Numbered from the stretch's first letter, positions 15,259-27,570 are shown. The stretch is DNA of 64,000 nt from Marinobacter sp. Arc7-DN-1 (GCF_003441595.1 NZ_CP031848.1:496001-560000), one strand, 5' to 3'. Numbers and translations are program-made. Notes: a model not told the origin generated them from the letters alone.

Positions 15259-15540
15259 ATGAGCTCATTCGATACTCTGCATATTCTGAATAAATCCCCG
15301 GAGCACCCAAGGGCAGCGCAGTGCCTTGACTTGCTATCCGAGGGGGATGCCCTGTTGCTGACCGAAAACGGCGTTCTGTTACTCTCTGCGGGGAGTCTGC
15401 CGGCTATCGGCAAGGTATTCGCACTTTCGCCGGATGTTTCCGCGCGTGGCGTCGGTAATATGGTTGGTAATGCGACATTGGTGGGGTTTGGCGATATGGT
15501 GTCATTGTCGCTTCAGGCCCGACGGGTAATCAGTTGGTAA
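15259..15540 (+). CDS. tusB: Sulfurtransferase complex subunit TusB
   Basis: A 93-aa DsrH-like protein opening with LHILNKSPEHPRAAQCLDLLSEGDALLLTENGV, the usual TusB pattern. It is the smallest TusBCD subunit. Length agrees with E. coli TusB (95 aa). It lies 6 bp after tusC and 3 bp before tusE. Confidence 0.87.
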   Translation: MSSFDTLHILNKSPEHPRAAQCLDLLSEGDALLLTENGVLLLSAGSLPAIGKVFALSPDVSARGVGNMVGNATLVGFGDMVSLSLQARRVISW

Positions 15541-15543
15541 GCC

Positions 15544-15870
15544 ATGACCAGTAGCACGATGCCGGAACGCAATAACGAAGGATTTCTTGAGGATGCCCAC
15601 GCCTGGACGGAAGGCGTCGCGACCACGATTGCTGCTGAGGATGACATTCATCTAAGTGAAAATCATTGGGAAATCATCATGTTTCTTCGTTATTTTTACA
15701 AAGAACATGAAATATCGCCACCCTCAAACAGGTTGTTCGTGAAGGCCGTGAAGGAGGCCCTTGGAGAGAACAAGGGCAACAGCATCTATCTGATGCAGCT
15801 GTTTCCCGGTACACCCGCAAAAACCGCCTGCCGGATTGCCGGGCTGCCCCGGCCTACTAACTGTCTGTAG
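15544..15870 (+). CDS. tusE: Sulfur relay protein TusE (DsrC family)
   Basis: A 108-aa DsrC-family protein. Its features are GFLEDAHAWTEGVA near residues 13-26, ENHWEIIMFLRYFY in the middle, and the C-terminal arm LFPGTPAKTACRIAGLPRPTNCL. The penultimate residue Cys107 is the persulfide-accepting cysteine of the family. TusE receives sulfur from TusBCD and hands it to MnmA. It ends convergently with the next gene, whose last 14 bases overlap it on the other strand. Confidence 0.92.
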   Translation: MTSSTMPERNNEGFLEDAHAWTEGVATTIAAEDDIHLSENHWEIIMFLRYFYKEHEISPPSNRLFVKAVKEALGENKGNSIYLMQLFPGTPAKTACRIAGLPRPTNCL

Positions 15871-16228
15871 GGCGCTCGAAGGGCTTGCCGGGGTTTTCCC
15901 GCTTATTCCGTTCAAGGTCTGCCGCAGTCCCAAGGAAGCTGCTCAGCCCGTTTTCAAACAGCCCGGAGCCGAATTTCAGAAACTGGCGGGTCGATTCCTT
16001 GACGGTGCCGTCCAGGGCACTCTCGGGCAGCGCTCGCAGAGTGTCTGTCACACCCTTTTTCACTCCCCGCGTAACCGCAGGCTCAATTTCCCGGGAGACC
16101 TCAATCAGCTCCGAGACTTTCTTGTCCAGGTAGGGACGCACGACAAAACGCCAGAAACCCCAGAGTGTGAGAAGCACGGCGGCAACCGTCACAAAAAACT
16201 GAACTGTAAGTGATACCCAGAGAGGCAT
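15857..16228 (-). CDS. Small single-pass membrane protein, unknown
   Basis: A 123-aa protein. A hydrophobic segment at about 7-27 (LTVQFFVTVAAVLLTLWGFW) is followed by an amphipathic, charged C-terminal part. That part contains VSREIEPAVTRGVKKGV and ends with a proline-rich tail. From memory, an equivalent gene sits between tusE and a DUF445 gene in Pseudomonas aeruginosa, so it is conserved in place. Function is unknown. It follows the DUF445 gene by 45 bp on the same strand and is probably co-transcribed with it. Confidence 0.7.
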   Translation of the reverse strand: MPLWVSLTVQFFVTVAAVLLTLWGFWRFVVRPYLDKKVSELIEVSREIEPAVTRGVKKGVTDTLRALPESALDGTVKESTRQFLKFGSGLFENGLSSFLGTAADLERNKRENPGKPFERPTDS

Positions 16229-16273
16229 GGCCTTCCTCCTTGTGCGCCCTCAAAGGAACAGAGCGTACTTTGC

Positions 16274-17473
16274 CTAGAATGTCATGTATGTGAGGGACAG
16301 GAACTGCAGCAGTCCCGCCAGGCCGCCGAACATACCGCCGACGATCATCAGCTGGATTTCCTCCTCCCGGAAAGCCGGGCGAAGAATGTCCTGGAATTCG
16401 GAGGGTTTCAGGGCTTTCATCTGGCCTGACAGGACCTCCGCCACGACCGGCGCCCGCTCGCGGTTAAAGGCGGGATCACTGAACACATCATGAGTGGCCA
16501 GCACCGCCTTCTGGTTCATGGCCTTTTTCAGTTCCGTGTAACCCGTCATGCCCACGGTTACCTGCGCCGTCAGTTTCATAATGACAGAGTTGTCCAGCAA
16601 AGGCCGCAGGTGTTTCTGGATGATGGCCCGGGTTCGGTCGCCATGCTTGCCGTTGATCATGGCATCGGCCACTTTTTCCACGGTCATCAGCTCTTCGGCC
16701 ACCAGCTTCGCCCAGACATCACTGATCTCGGGTTGGCGACGCAGGAACAGACCCTGGATTTTCCAGAACAGAACCCGCCGGGGGTTTAACGGTGCAAAAA
16801 TCAGATTGATGGCAATCCAGTTGGTGACAAAGCCAATCACAAAGCCACCGAGCGGCAGCAGCCAGGGCTCCGGATACCTGGACCACACCGGCACCAGAAC
16901 CGCACCCAGAATACCGCCGATAATGGCGCCCCGGTTGATCACCGACCTGAGTTCAACCGCCCCCGCCTGCCTGAAGATCCGGTTCATCAGGTCCGGATGG
17001 GTTGCCAGTTCCCGGCTGAGCAGTGCCTTGAGGTCCACCAGTTCATCCAGGTCGTCGCCGAAATCCTCCACCAGATCCTCAATCCGGGACGGTAACCGCT
17101 CCCTCGCCCACTGGTAAATCCGGTTTTTCAGAAATACGGGGAGGTTATCCCAGAGCACCGGCTGGATTTCGTACATGACTTCATCAATATACTCGTCCAT
17201 CCGGGGCGTGACCTGGGAAATGACCTGCTCGACAATGCGTTGAGGTTCAAGCTTCCGGTAGACGGCGTTCAGGTCGCCAAATTGCTGCAAGGTTCTGTCG
17301 AGGCAGATATGAGCCATCTTCTCGGCTTTGCGGGGAATAACGCCCTGCCAGCCGACAATCCCTACGCCTATGAACTGAACGGGGAAAAAAGACATCTGGA
17401 TGGCAAGCCAGTTGGTGAACCAGCCAACCACAGCCGCCATGAGCGGCAAGGACAGAAGTGCAACGTCGAACAA
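16274..17473 (-). CDS. DUF445 family membrane protein
   Basis: A 399-aa protein. The N-terminal membrane segment contains GWFTNWLAIQMSFFP, and a second copy-like segment GFVTNWIAINLIFAP occurs near residue 214. This paired TNWxAI motif is the DUF445 signature. A last hydrophobic stretch (MIVGGMFGGLAGLLQFLSL) ends the protein. The middle is helical and charged. Family members are inner-membrane proteins of unknown role. Confidence 0.85.
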   Translation of the reverse strand: MFDVALLSLPLMAAVVGWFTNWLAIQMSFFPVQFIGVGIVGWQGVIPRKAEKMAHICLDRTLQQFGDLNAVYRKLEPQRIVEQVISQVTPRMDEYIDEVMYEIQPVLWDNLPVFLKNRIYQWARERLPSRIEDLVEDFGDDLDELVDLKALLSRELATHPDLMNRIFRQAGAVELRSVINRGAIIGGILGAVLVPVWSRYPEPWLLPLGGFVIGFVTNWIAINLIFAPLNPRRVLFWKIQGLFLRRQPEISDVWAKLVAEELMTVEKVADAMINGKHGDRTRAIIQKHLRPLLDNSVIMKLTAQVTVGMTGYTELKKAMNQKAVLATHDVFSDPAFNRERAPVVAEVLSGQMKALKPSEFQDILRPAFREEEIQLMIVGGMFGGLAGLLQFLSLTYMTF

Positions 17474-17649
17474 GTTTGACCCCGGTTTGAGTGTGTAGTC
17501 TGGTTAAGCCGGCAATATATCCGTTAACGAACACACACGATAATACCTGTGTGCTGTTTCTGTTTGTGCGACGAATGATGGAGCAACCGAGTTGTCACAA
17601 CATTGGCCGTGTAGCCTTTGTGAACTCGGTATTGCGGCAGCCTGGAGGC

Positions 17650-17679
17650 AGGTACCGCAGCCCGGAAGCTACGGTACCT
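17650..17679. other. Inverted repeat in the 228-bp DUF445/nfuA spacer
   Basis: AGGTACCG and CGGTACCT (8 bp), with one mismatch and an inner AGC/GCT, form an extended stem around a 6-nt loop. There is no T-tract on either strand. It lies 23 bp downstream of the nfuA stop. The rest of the spacer shows nothing else I can identify. Confidence 0.5.
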
Positions 17680-17701
17680 CAAGGTGAGGATCGCGGATCG
17701 C

Positions 17702-18289
17702 TTACTGGTAGTAGGCGTTTTCTGTGTAGGAGTGGTCGGTGACATCCCGCACGGCGGTGATTTCCGGCACCCGCTCCTTCAACGTGGATTCAACCCCCTG
17801 TTTCAGGGTCAGGCTGACCGCGGAGCAACCCTGGCAGCCACCGCCAAAGCGAAGAACAGCCACGGACTCATCGACGATTTCCACCAGAGACACCTCGCCG
17901 CCGTGGGACGCCAGATTCGGGTTGATCTCGGAGGCCAGAACATAGTTGACGCGATCCGGCAAGGGGGCGTCGTCGTCGATCTTGGGCACCTTGGCATTCG
18001 GAGCCTTGATGGTGAGCTGCCCCCCCATCTGGTCTTTTGAATAATCGACGTACGCTTCCTCCAGGAAAGGCACGGAGGTGTGATCCAGGTACAGGGTGAA
18101 CTTCTCAAGGTCTACCTGCTCGTCCGTTGGCACCACTTCATTGGGCGGGCAGTAGGCCAGACAGGTTTCGGCATTCCTGGTGCCGGGCTGGGTCACGAAG
18201 ATCCGTACGCCCATGCCTTCCACGTCCTGTTTTTCAATAAGTTGTGCGAGGTAGTCCCGTGCGGGATCTGTCACAGTAACCAAAGCCAT
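17702..18289 (-). CDS. nfuA: Fe/S biogenesis protein NfuA
   Basis: A 195-aa protein with an N-terminal degenerate A-type scaffold domain (about 1-95) and a C-terminal NifU-like domain. The latter carries C152-Q-G-C155, which binds a 4Fe-4S cluster between two subunits. NfuA delivers clusters to apo-proteins, particularly under oxidative or iron-poor conditions. Domain order and length match E. coli NfuA (191 aa). It is divergent from metH; the 232-bp spacer holds an extended -10 box for the latter. Confidence 0.93.
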   Translation of the reverse strand: MALVTVTDPARDYLAQLIEKQDVEGMGVRIFVTQPGTRNAETCLAYCPPNEVVPTDEQVDLEKFTLYLDHTSVPFLEEAYVDYSKDQMGGQLTIKAPNAKVPKIDDDAPLPDRVNYVLASEINPNLASHGGEVSLVEIVDESVAVLRFGGGCQGCSAVSLTLKQGVESTLKERVPEITAVRDVTDHSYTENAYYQ

Positions 18290-18459
18290 GTTTTCAACCC
18301 GTTTGAAAGTTTGACTTCATTTTAAGGCAGTTCGCGGGAACATGAAAGACCAAGTAAAATAGTCGGGCTTTACCGGGGTAATGAATTTCCCGTATGCAAG
18401 CTCATTTCAGGAAGGTAATTGATAATGGTCATTCGCACTAAGACGGGCTCAGGCATTTT

Positions 18460-18468
18460 TGCTATGAT
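18460..18468 (+). promoter_or_regulatory. Extended -10 promoter element upstream of metH
   Basis: TGCTATGAT matches an extended -10 (TG-n-TATGAT) 53 bases before the metH ATG. No good -35 was seen, as expected for extended -10 promoters. I looked for but did not recognise a cobalamin or SAM-type riboswitch in this leader. Confidence 0.5.
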
Positions 18469-18521
18469 CCCGCGCTATTGACTTCAATACAGCGCTAATA
18501 ACGACACCCGGAAGTAATCCT

Positions 18522-22220
<3,699 letters not shown>

Positions 22221-22253
22221 GCTTCAGATACGGCTGATAACAGGGGCGGCTTT

Positions 22254-22490
22254 ATGACGGAATCCTCCGGGGCGGAAAACAAGGATCAACAAAAACCAAA
22301 GGGACCCGGCGTTCTGAAAGTCATGCAAAGCATTCTGGCCGGCGCTTTCGGGGTTCAGTCCGACAAGCGCCGGGAAGAGGATTTTTCAAGCCACAGCCCC
22401 TGGCCCTACATTATTGCCGGCGTGTTATTCACCGCCAGTTTTGTGGTGGGGCTGATTGTGATCGTGAACCTGGTCCTGGCCAGCCAGTAA
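22254..22490 (+). CDS. DUF2970 small membrane protein
   Basis: A 78-aa protein with a charged N-terminus and a helix LKVMQSILAGAFGVQS typical of DUF2970. A single C-terminal transmembrane segment follows (YIIAGVLFTASFVVGLIVIVNLVL). No function is known. It starts 33 bp after metH and may be co-transcribed. Its stop is only 2 bp from the end of a tiny convergent gene on the other strand. Confidence 0.8.
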   Translation: MTESSGAENKDQQKPKGPGVLKVMQSILAGAFGVQSDKRREEDFSSHSPWPYIIAGVLFTASFVVGLIVIVNLVLASQ

Positions 22491-22492
22491 GG

Positions 22493-22597
22493 TTATTGGC
22501 TGGAGACCCAGACCACCGCAAATGCGACGGCCAGGATGACCAGCAGAACGGCGGCAACGGCATCAGCCTGGCTATCTGAGCGCACGGTCTTCTTCAT
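22493..22597 (-). CDS. Very small single-pass membrane protein (34 aa)
   Basis: An ATG at 22597 preceded by GAGGA at 7 bases opens a 34-codon frame. It encodes a basic start (MKKTVR), a short polar stretch and one long hydrophobic helix of about 20 residues (from ADAVAAVLL to AVVWV), ending VSSQ. The stop is 22493-22495. The good ribosome-binding site, the coherent N-in membrane topology, and the use of otherwise empty space between convergent genes support it as real. I believe comparable peptides exist next to metH in related genomes but could not check. Function is unknown. Confidence 0.65.
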   Translation of the reverse strand: MKKTVRSDSQADAVAAVLLVILAVAFAVVWVSSQ

Positions 22598-22852
22598 GTC
22601 TTTTCCTCTTTCCGGGTTCAATGTCGCGTTCTTGTTATCAAGGTAACAGCGAAGTGCAACTGCTCCGCTGACGCTTTTAAGTTAAGCAGGAAATTGATAT
22701 TCGTCCAGTCCGTTGTTCCGCCCGCTTATCGCCTGAATCGATAAACATATTTTGAAATAATCATTTTAAGAATAAAAACCCGCTGTTATCCTTTCCCGCA
22801 GATATAAGGCCGTCGGCCCGGATATGACGCTTTCAAGCAGGATCTTCCTACT

Positions 22853-24505
22853 ATGTACGTATACGATGAACACGATCGTCAGTTAGCTGCCGAAAGGGTT
22901 GCCCAGTTCCGTGACCAGACCGAGAGGGCCCTGGCCGGCGAACTGGCTGAAGATGAGTTCCTTCCCCTGCGCCTGCAGAATGGCCTGTACATTCAGCGTC
23001 TTGCCCCGATGCTCAGGATCTGTGTTCCCTACGGCATGATGCGTTCTGACCAGTTGCGCAGGCTGGCACGCGTCACCCGTGACTATGACAAAGGCTATGC
23101 CCATTTCACAACTCGTCAGAACGTGCAGCTGAACTGGCCGGCGCTTGAGGATGTTCCTGACATTCTGGCAGAACTGGCCGAAGTGGAGATGCACGCCAAC
23201 CAGACCAGCGGTAACTGCATCCGGAACACCACCACGGACCAGTTCTCCGGGGTTCAGTCTGACGAAATTGCAGACCCGAGGCCCTATTGCGAAATCATTC
23301 GCCAATGGTCTACTTTCCACCCGGAATTTGCGTTCCTGCCGCGCAAATTCAAGGTTGCTGTGAATGCGTCGGAACAGACAGACCGTGCGGCCATTCAGGT
23401 GCACGATATCGGCCTGCAGATGGTCCGCAACGATGCCGGTGAACTGGGCTTCCGGGTTCATGTTGGCGGTGGCCTTGGCCGCACGCCGATGGTCGGGCCG
23501 GTGATTCGTGGATTTCTTCCCGAGCTGGATCTGCTCACCTATCTGGAAGCCGTGCTCCGGGTTTATAACCGGTACGGTCGCCGGGATAACAAGTTCAAGG
23601 CCCGTATCAAGATTCTGGTCAAGGCACTGACGCCGGAAGGGTTTGCCGAAAAGGTCGAAGCCGAGTGGGCCCACATCAAGGATTCCCCGACGCGCCTGAC
23701 CCGCGAGGCCATTGAGCGCATCCAGGGCTACTTCACCGAGCCGGATTATGCTGCACTTGAGAATGCCACGGACTTACTGGCTAGCCAGCGTTTCGAGCAC
23801 AGAGGCTTTGACCAGTGGCTGACTCATAACGTGGACAGCCACAAAAAACCGGGTTATGCCATTGTTAACCTGACCATGAAGAAGACAGGGACGCCTCCGG
23901 GTGATGTTACTGACCGGCAACTTGAACAGATCGCGGATCTGGCCGATGAATACAGTTTTGGCGAAATCCGGGTAACCCACCACCAGAACGTGGTACTTGC
24001 GGATGTTCGCCAGGATCGGCTGCTGGAACTTTGGCAGGCCATCACGCCCATGGGGTTTGGCACCGCGAACCTGAACACCCTGACGGATGTGATCTGCTGC
24101 CCCGGTGGTGATTTCTGCGCCCTGGCCAACGCCAAATCGATCCCCGTAGCCGAAGCCATCCAGCGAAAGTTCGATGATCTCGATTACCTGTACGACCTGG
24201 GCAACATTGATCTGAACATCTCCGGCTGTATGAATGCCTGTGGTCACCACCATGTTGGCAATATCGGAGTTCTCGGGGTCGACAAGAAGGGTGAGGAGTT
24301 CTATCAGATCAGTCTGGGCGGTTCATCCCACCATGATGCCTCAATTGGCAAGATTCTGGGGCCGTCGTTTGCACGGAACGAGATGCCCGAGGTAATCGCC
24401 AAAATCATTGATGTGTTCGTGGATAAGCGCACGGAGGAAGAAACCTTCCTGGACACTTATCGCCGTGTTGGAATTGAGCCTTTCAAGGAGCGGGTTTATG
24501 CCTAA
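22853..24505 (+). CDS. cysI: Ferredoxin-type sulfite/nitrite reductase (siroheme, 4Fe-4S)
   Basis: A 550-aa siroheme reductase. Two ferredoxin-like half domains are present, with HFTTRQNVQLNW at about 83-94. The cluster-binding cysteines lie in CCPGGDFC and SGCMNACGHHH (C-x5-C and C-x3-C). It reduces sulfite to sulfide (assimilatory) or, less likely, nitrite to ammonia. The family also includes NirA/Sir forms, so the electron donor is not certain. The DUF934 gene overlaps its end by 8 bp, an arrangement found in Pseudomonas cysI-PA1837-type operons (recalled). The 255-bp region upstream is AT-rich and probably holds the promoter, but no clear element was assigned. Confidence 0.9.
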   Translation: MYVYDEHDRQLAAERVAQFRDQTERALAGELAEDEFLPLRLQNGLYIQRLAPMLRICVPYGMMRSDQLRRLARVTRDYDKGYAHFTTRQNVQLNWPALEDVPDILAELAEVEMHANQTSGNCIRNTTTDQFSGVQSDEIADPRPYCEIIRQWSTFHPEFAFLPRKFKVAVNASEQTDRAAIQVHDIGLQMVRNDAGELGFRVHVGGGLGRTPMVGPVIRGFLPELDLLTYLEAVLRVYNRYGRRDNKFKARIKILVKALTPEGFAEKVEAEWAHIKDSPTRLTREAIERIQGYFTEPDYAALENATDLLASQRFEHRGFDQWLTHNVDSHKKPGYAIVNLTMKKTGTPPGDVTDRQLEQIADLADEYSFGEIRVTHHQNVVLADVRQDRLLELWQAITPMGFGTANLNTLTDVICCPGGDFCALANAKSIPVAEAIQRKFDDLDYLYDLGNIDLNISGCMNACGHHHVGNIGVLGVDKKGEEFYQISLGGSSHHDASIGKILGPSFARNEMPEVIAKIIDVFVDKRTEEETFLDTYRRVGIEPFKERVYA

Positions 24506-25004
24506 CGTTATTTCCCGGGATGGCAGCATCCGTCACGACAACTGGGTTGTGGTGCCCCGCCCGGCCGAAGGTGAATCGCTGGATATCCCGGCAGACCAGC
24601 CGGCGTTGATTCCGGCCGATCTGTGGCTGGCCGGCCATGAGCATTTTGCTGGCCGCCAGGACATCGGCGTGTGGTTCGACAGCCACGATGAGCCGGAGAT
24701 TCTGGATGGCCGGGTGAATGAGTTGCCGGTGATTGCGGTGAATTTTCCGAAGTTCAGTGATGGCCGCGGTTACAGTATTGCGCGGTTGCTGCGGGAACGT
24801 TTCGGCTATGTGAATGAGCTGCGGGCCATCGGGGATGTGTTGCTGGATCAGCTTCAGTTCATGAAGCGGTGCGGGTTCGATGCTTATGTGCTTCGACCTG
24901 ACAAGGATATTACCAAGGCGGAGAGGTGTCTGAACTTCTTCAGCTTTGGGTATCAGGCGGCTACCGATACCGACATTCCCCTATTCCGGCGCCGGGCCTC
25001 TTAA
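24498..25004 (+). CDS. DUF934 protein (oxidoreductase-associated)
   Basis: A 168-aa protein of the DUF934 family. Recognisable parts are IAVNFPKFSDGRGYSIARLLRERFGY and the following ELRAIGDVLLDQLQFMKRCGFDAY. The family is found almost only next to sulfite reductase genes and is thought to assist sulfite reduction. The ATG at 24498 overlaps the end of cysI by 8 bp, so translational coupling is likely; the frame extends further upstream inside cysI but that is not used. A palindromic element lies 17 bp after its stop. Confidence 0.88.
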   Translation: MPNVISRDGSIRHDNWVVVPRPAEGESLDIPADQPALIPADLWLAGHEHFAGRQDIGVWFDSHDEPEILDGRVNELPVIAVNFPKFSDGRGYSIARLLRERFGYVNELRAIGDVLLDQLQFMKRCGFDAYVLRPDKDITKAERCLNFFSFGYQAATDTDIPLFRRRAS

Positions 25005-25021
25005 TAGGACTGGGAGTACGA

Positions 25022-25114
25022 AGAGAGGGAACTTGGTTTCCAAAACACGCTCCTTGCGGCACATCCCTGTGACGCTTGGGCTCCGCACAGTTTTGGAAAC
25101 CAAGTTCCCTCTCT
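25022..25114. repeat. Cruciform-forming element: perfect 25-bp inverted repeat with 43-bp structured loop
   Basis: The arm AGAGAGGGAACTTGG... (25022-25046) is exactly the reverse complement of 25090-25114. The 43-bp loop contains its own nested inverted repeats (TGCGG / CCGCA and CACA-TCCC-TGTG). It lies in the 245-bp spacer between convergent genes, starting 17 bp after the DUF934 stop. The structure is typical of dispersed palindromic elements (MITE or REP-like) and could also act as a bidirectional terminator. I did not notice another copy in this window. Confidence 0.85.
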
Positions 25115-25189
25115 ACTATATCAGCTACTCGACCAGCTACTCGGTTGGTTCCAGGGAATTCTTTTTCCTGGCTTTCCCGGTACCTGCAG

Positions 25190-25217
25190 GTCGGATCAGG
25201 CGAAGCCGTAATCCGAC
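25190..25217. repeat. REP-like palindrome
   Basis: GTCGGAT (25190-25196) and ATCCGAC (25211-25217) enclose a 14-bp centre that itself has GGC-GAA-GCC. This resembles a palindromic sequence widely dispersed in pseudomonad and related genomes (recalled). It lies 33 bp before the end of the convergent reductase gene. Confidence 0.6.
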
Positions 25218-25249
25218 AAACCAGGAAGCCTCTTCCTCAATCTTGCTTC

Positions 25250-26248
25250 TTACTTCGAGTGATCAAGAACAATCTTCCCGGAAGACTCACCCTTCAAGAA
25301 CGCCTTCAACGCCCTATCCAGCTCACCTCGCCCGATATCACGGGCCGAAGCTTCAGTCTTCGGGCAGGCCCATTCACCCGCGAACTTCTTCCAGACCGCT
25401 TCTTTCTCCGCCAGCGGGATTTCAACCGAATCCACACCCAGCAGGTTGACGCCACGCAGGATGAACGGCAGCACGGTTGTCTGCAGCCCAGGTCCTGCAA
25501 CGAGGCCGCAGCATGAAACGGAGCCACCGGGCAGGATCTGTTTGAGCAGTTCGGCCAGTGGGCCGCCGCCGACGGTGTCTACCGCGTTGGCGAAGACTGG
25601 TTTAACCATGGGTTTCTTTTCTTCGGCCAGGGTTTCGCGGCCCACGACTTCTTTGGCGCCCAGGGCTTTGAGGTCGTCGGCGTGGTCGGCTTTGCCGCTG
25701 ATGGCGACGACATCGAACCCGAGTTTCGAGAGCAGTTCAACGGCGACGGAACCAACTGCGCCGGAGGCACCGGAAACGGCGACTTTTCCCTGTTCGGGTT
25801 TCGCGCCCATGGTCAGGAGTTTCTGAACGCAGAGGCCGGCGGTAAGACCGGCGGTGCCATAGATCATGGCGGTTCTGGCATTCCAGCCGGAAGGCATGGG
25901 CACGCACCAGCCAGCGGGTACACGGATATATTCGCCAAAACCGCCATCGGTGTTCATGCCCAGATCGTAACCGGTGACAATAACCGGGCTGCCCGTTGAT
26001 GGGGTGCCGGTGGCCGACTCCACAACCTCGCCGGCGGCGTCAATGCCGGGGGTGTGAGGGAAGGAACGGGTAACCCCTTTGTTACCGGAAGCCGACAGTG
26101 CATCCTTATAATTCAGAGAAGAGTGAGCAACCCGGATGAGTACGTCACCTTCTGGAAGGTCTGAGGTACTGAGGGTTTTTTCTGCCCCGACGTATTCTCC
26201 ACCCTGTTCTTCAACGCGCCATGCTTTGAATTCGGTGTTGTTTGTCAT
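25250..26248 (-). CDS. acuI: Medium-chain reductase of the YhdH/AcuI (acrylyl-CoA reductase) family
   Basis: A 332-aa zinc-independent MDR protein. Features are SSLNYKDALSASG at about 43-55, PHTPGIDAAGEVV, and the nucleotide motif VSGASGAVGSVAVELL in the cofactor domain. YhdH/AcuI enzymes reduce acrylyl-CoA to propionyl-CoA with NADPH. In marine bacteria they detoxify acrylate from DMSP breakdown, but they are also widespread without DMSP genes. It lies 23 bp downstream of sohB on the same strand, so the two may form an operon. The family call is firm; the symbol is less so. Confidence 0.82.
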   Translation of the reverse strand: MTNNTEFKAWRVEEQGGEYVGAEKTLSTSDLPEGDVLIRVAHSSLNYKDALSASGNKGVTRSFPHTPGIDAAGEVVESATGTPSTGSPVIVTGYDLGMNTDGGFGEYIRVPAGWCVPMPSGWNARTAMIYGTAGLTAGLCVQKLLTMGAKPEQGKVAVSGASGAVGSVAVELLSKLGFDVVAISGKADHADDLKALGAKEVVGRETLAEEKKPMVKPVFANAVDTVGGGPLAELLKQILPGGSVSCCGLVAGPGLQTTVLPFILRGVNLLGVDSVEIPLAEKEAVWKKFAGEWACPKTEASARDIGRGELDRALKAFLKGESSGKIVLDHSK

Positions 26249-26271
26249 GATTGTTCCCCGCTTTCTGTAGG

Positions 26272-27336
26272 CTACTGGATTTTCTGGTTGCGAAACGCGC
26301 TCAGTATTTTCCAGACGGTGTGTTCAAGCGCTGTACTGGTGGCCAACCCGAGTTTTTCCGGGAGCGTCCGTTTGCGCTGATAGGCCACTGAGACTACATC
26401 TGCCCTGTCGCAGGCTTCAATGAGATATTCGTCGGAGGTCTTGATCTCATCGATCAGTTTCACCTCCAGTGCCCGCTTTCCAAACCAGATATCGCCGTTG
26501 GCCACGGCGGTGATATCCAGTTCCGGCCGACGTTCGCTGACATATTCCTTGAACAGAACATGGGTATCTTCAAGATCTTCGAGGAATTTCTGGCGGCCTT
26601 TATCGGTGTTCTCACCAAAAATCGTCATGGTCCGCTTGTGCTCGCCAGCTGTCAGAACTTCGAAATCGACATTGTTTTTCTGGAGGAAGCGATGGAAATT
26701 GGGAAGCTGGGCAACAACACCGATAGACCCCAGAATGGCAAAGGGTGACGCAACGATTTTGTCTGCAACACAGGCCATCATGTAACCGCCACTGGCCGCG
26801 ACCTTGTCGACACAGGCGGTCAGGCGGACACCTTTGGTGCGGATACGATCCAGCTGAGCGGCGGCAAGACCGTAGGAGTGAACCAGCCCGCCACCGCTCT
26901 CAAGGCGAATGACGACTTCGTCCTTTTCCGGGTCGGCTACGCTCAGTACGGCAGTGATGGCCCTGCGCAGAGGATCAGTGTCGCTGGCTTTGATGTCGCC
27001 GTCAAAATCAAGCACGTAGACGCGCCCGCGGCTCTCTTCCTTGGCATCATTCTCCTGCTTTTTCACCTTGGCAGCTTTTTTCTCGGCTTTCTGTTCTTTC
27101 TTCCGGGCCTTTTCGAACGCCTTGCGTTCGTGGTCAGACATCAGCCTGGCCTGAATGACCTCCCGCAATTTGCGGTATTTTTCATTGAGTTTCCGGATTT
27201 TGAGCTCTCCCTCGCCCTCATGATCGCCCCGGTCCTTCTGGGCTGCCGACATGATGACAGAGATCACGACCAGCGCCGCCACTACCAAGGTTACGATCTT
27301 GGCCAAAAACAAACCGTATTCTGTCAGGAACTCCAA
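26272..27336 (-). CDS. sohB: Protease SohB (S49 family)
   Basis: A 354-aa inner-membrane-anchored serine protease. An N-terminal transmembrane helix (about 8-28) is followed by a charged coiled-coil-like linker rich in K/E/A (about 80-100). The S49 domain starts at VYVLDFDGDI. The nucleophile is in KVAASGGYMMAC and the general-base Lys in AGEHKRTMT. SohB is a periplasmic signal-peptide-peptidase-like enzyme; overexpression suppresses loss of DegP in E. coli. Length matches E. coli SohB (349 aa). It is divergent from the SCP2 gene. Confidence 0.92.
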   Translation of the reverse strand: MEFLTEYGLFLAKIVTLVVAALVVISVIMSAAQKDRGDHEGEGELKIRKLNEKYRKLREVIQARLMSDHERKAFEKARKKEQKAEKKAAKVKKQENDAKEESRGRVYVLDFDGDIKASDTDPLRRAITAVLSVADPEKDEVVIRLESGGGLVHSYGLAAAQLDRIRTKGVRLTACVDKVAASGGYMMACVADKIVASPFAILGSIGVVAQLPNFHRFLQKNNVDFEVLTAGEHKRTMTIFGENTDKGRQKFLEDLEDTHVLFKEYVSERRPELDITAVANGDIWFGKRALEVKLIDEIKTSDEYLIEACDRADVVSVAYQRKRTLPEKLGLATSTALEHTVWKILSAFRNQKIQ

Positions 27337-27434
27337 AGTGCTTCTCCAACTGAGTGTGCAAAGGCAAGAGTGTAACTTACCGAATTTGCGGTGATAAGGA
27401 GAGCAAAAAAATTAAAACAAGCGTTCGATCGACC

Positions 27435-27463
27435 TTGACAGAACCGACCACTCGCCATAAAGT
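27435..27463 (+). promoter_or_regulatory. Sigma-70 promoter of the SCP2 gene
   Basis: TTGACA and TAAAGT separated by 17 bp, giving a leader of about 100 nt before the ATG at 27571. Confidence 0.65.
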
Positions 27464-27570
27464 CGGATTGCGAGGCCGGCTCCACCCAGGCACCCGAAAA
27501 GGCTCGTAAAGCCAGGGACATCAAGCCGCCGTCATGACAAGACAAGACAACCATCAAAAAGGGTAAAACA

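Noticed and set aside
18290..18521. Possible cobalamin or SAM-type riboswitch before metH
   Set aside because: No recognisable B12 box or SAM/SAH riboswitch core could be found by eye in the 232-bp leader; only an extended -10 element is supported.
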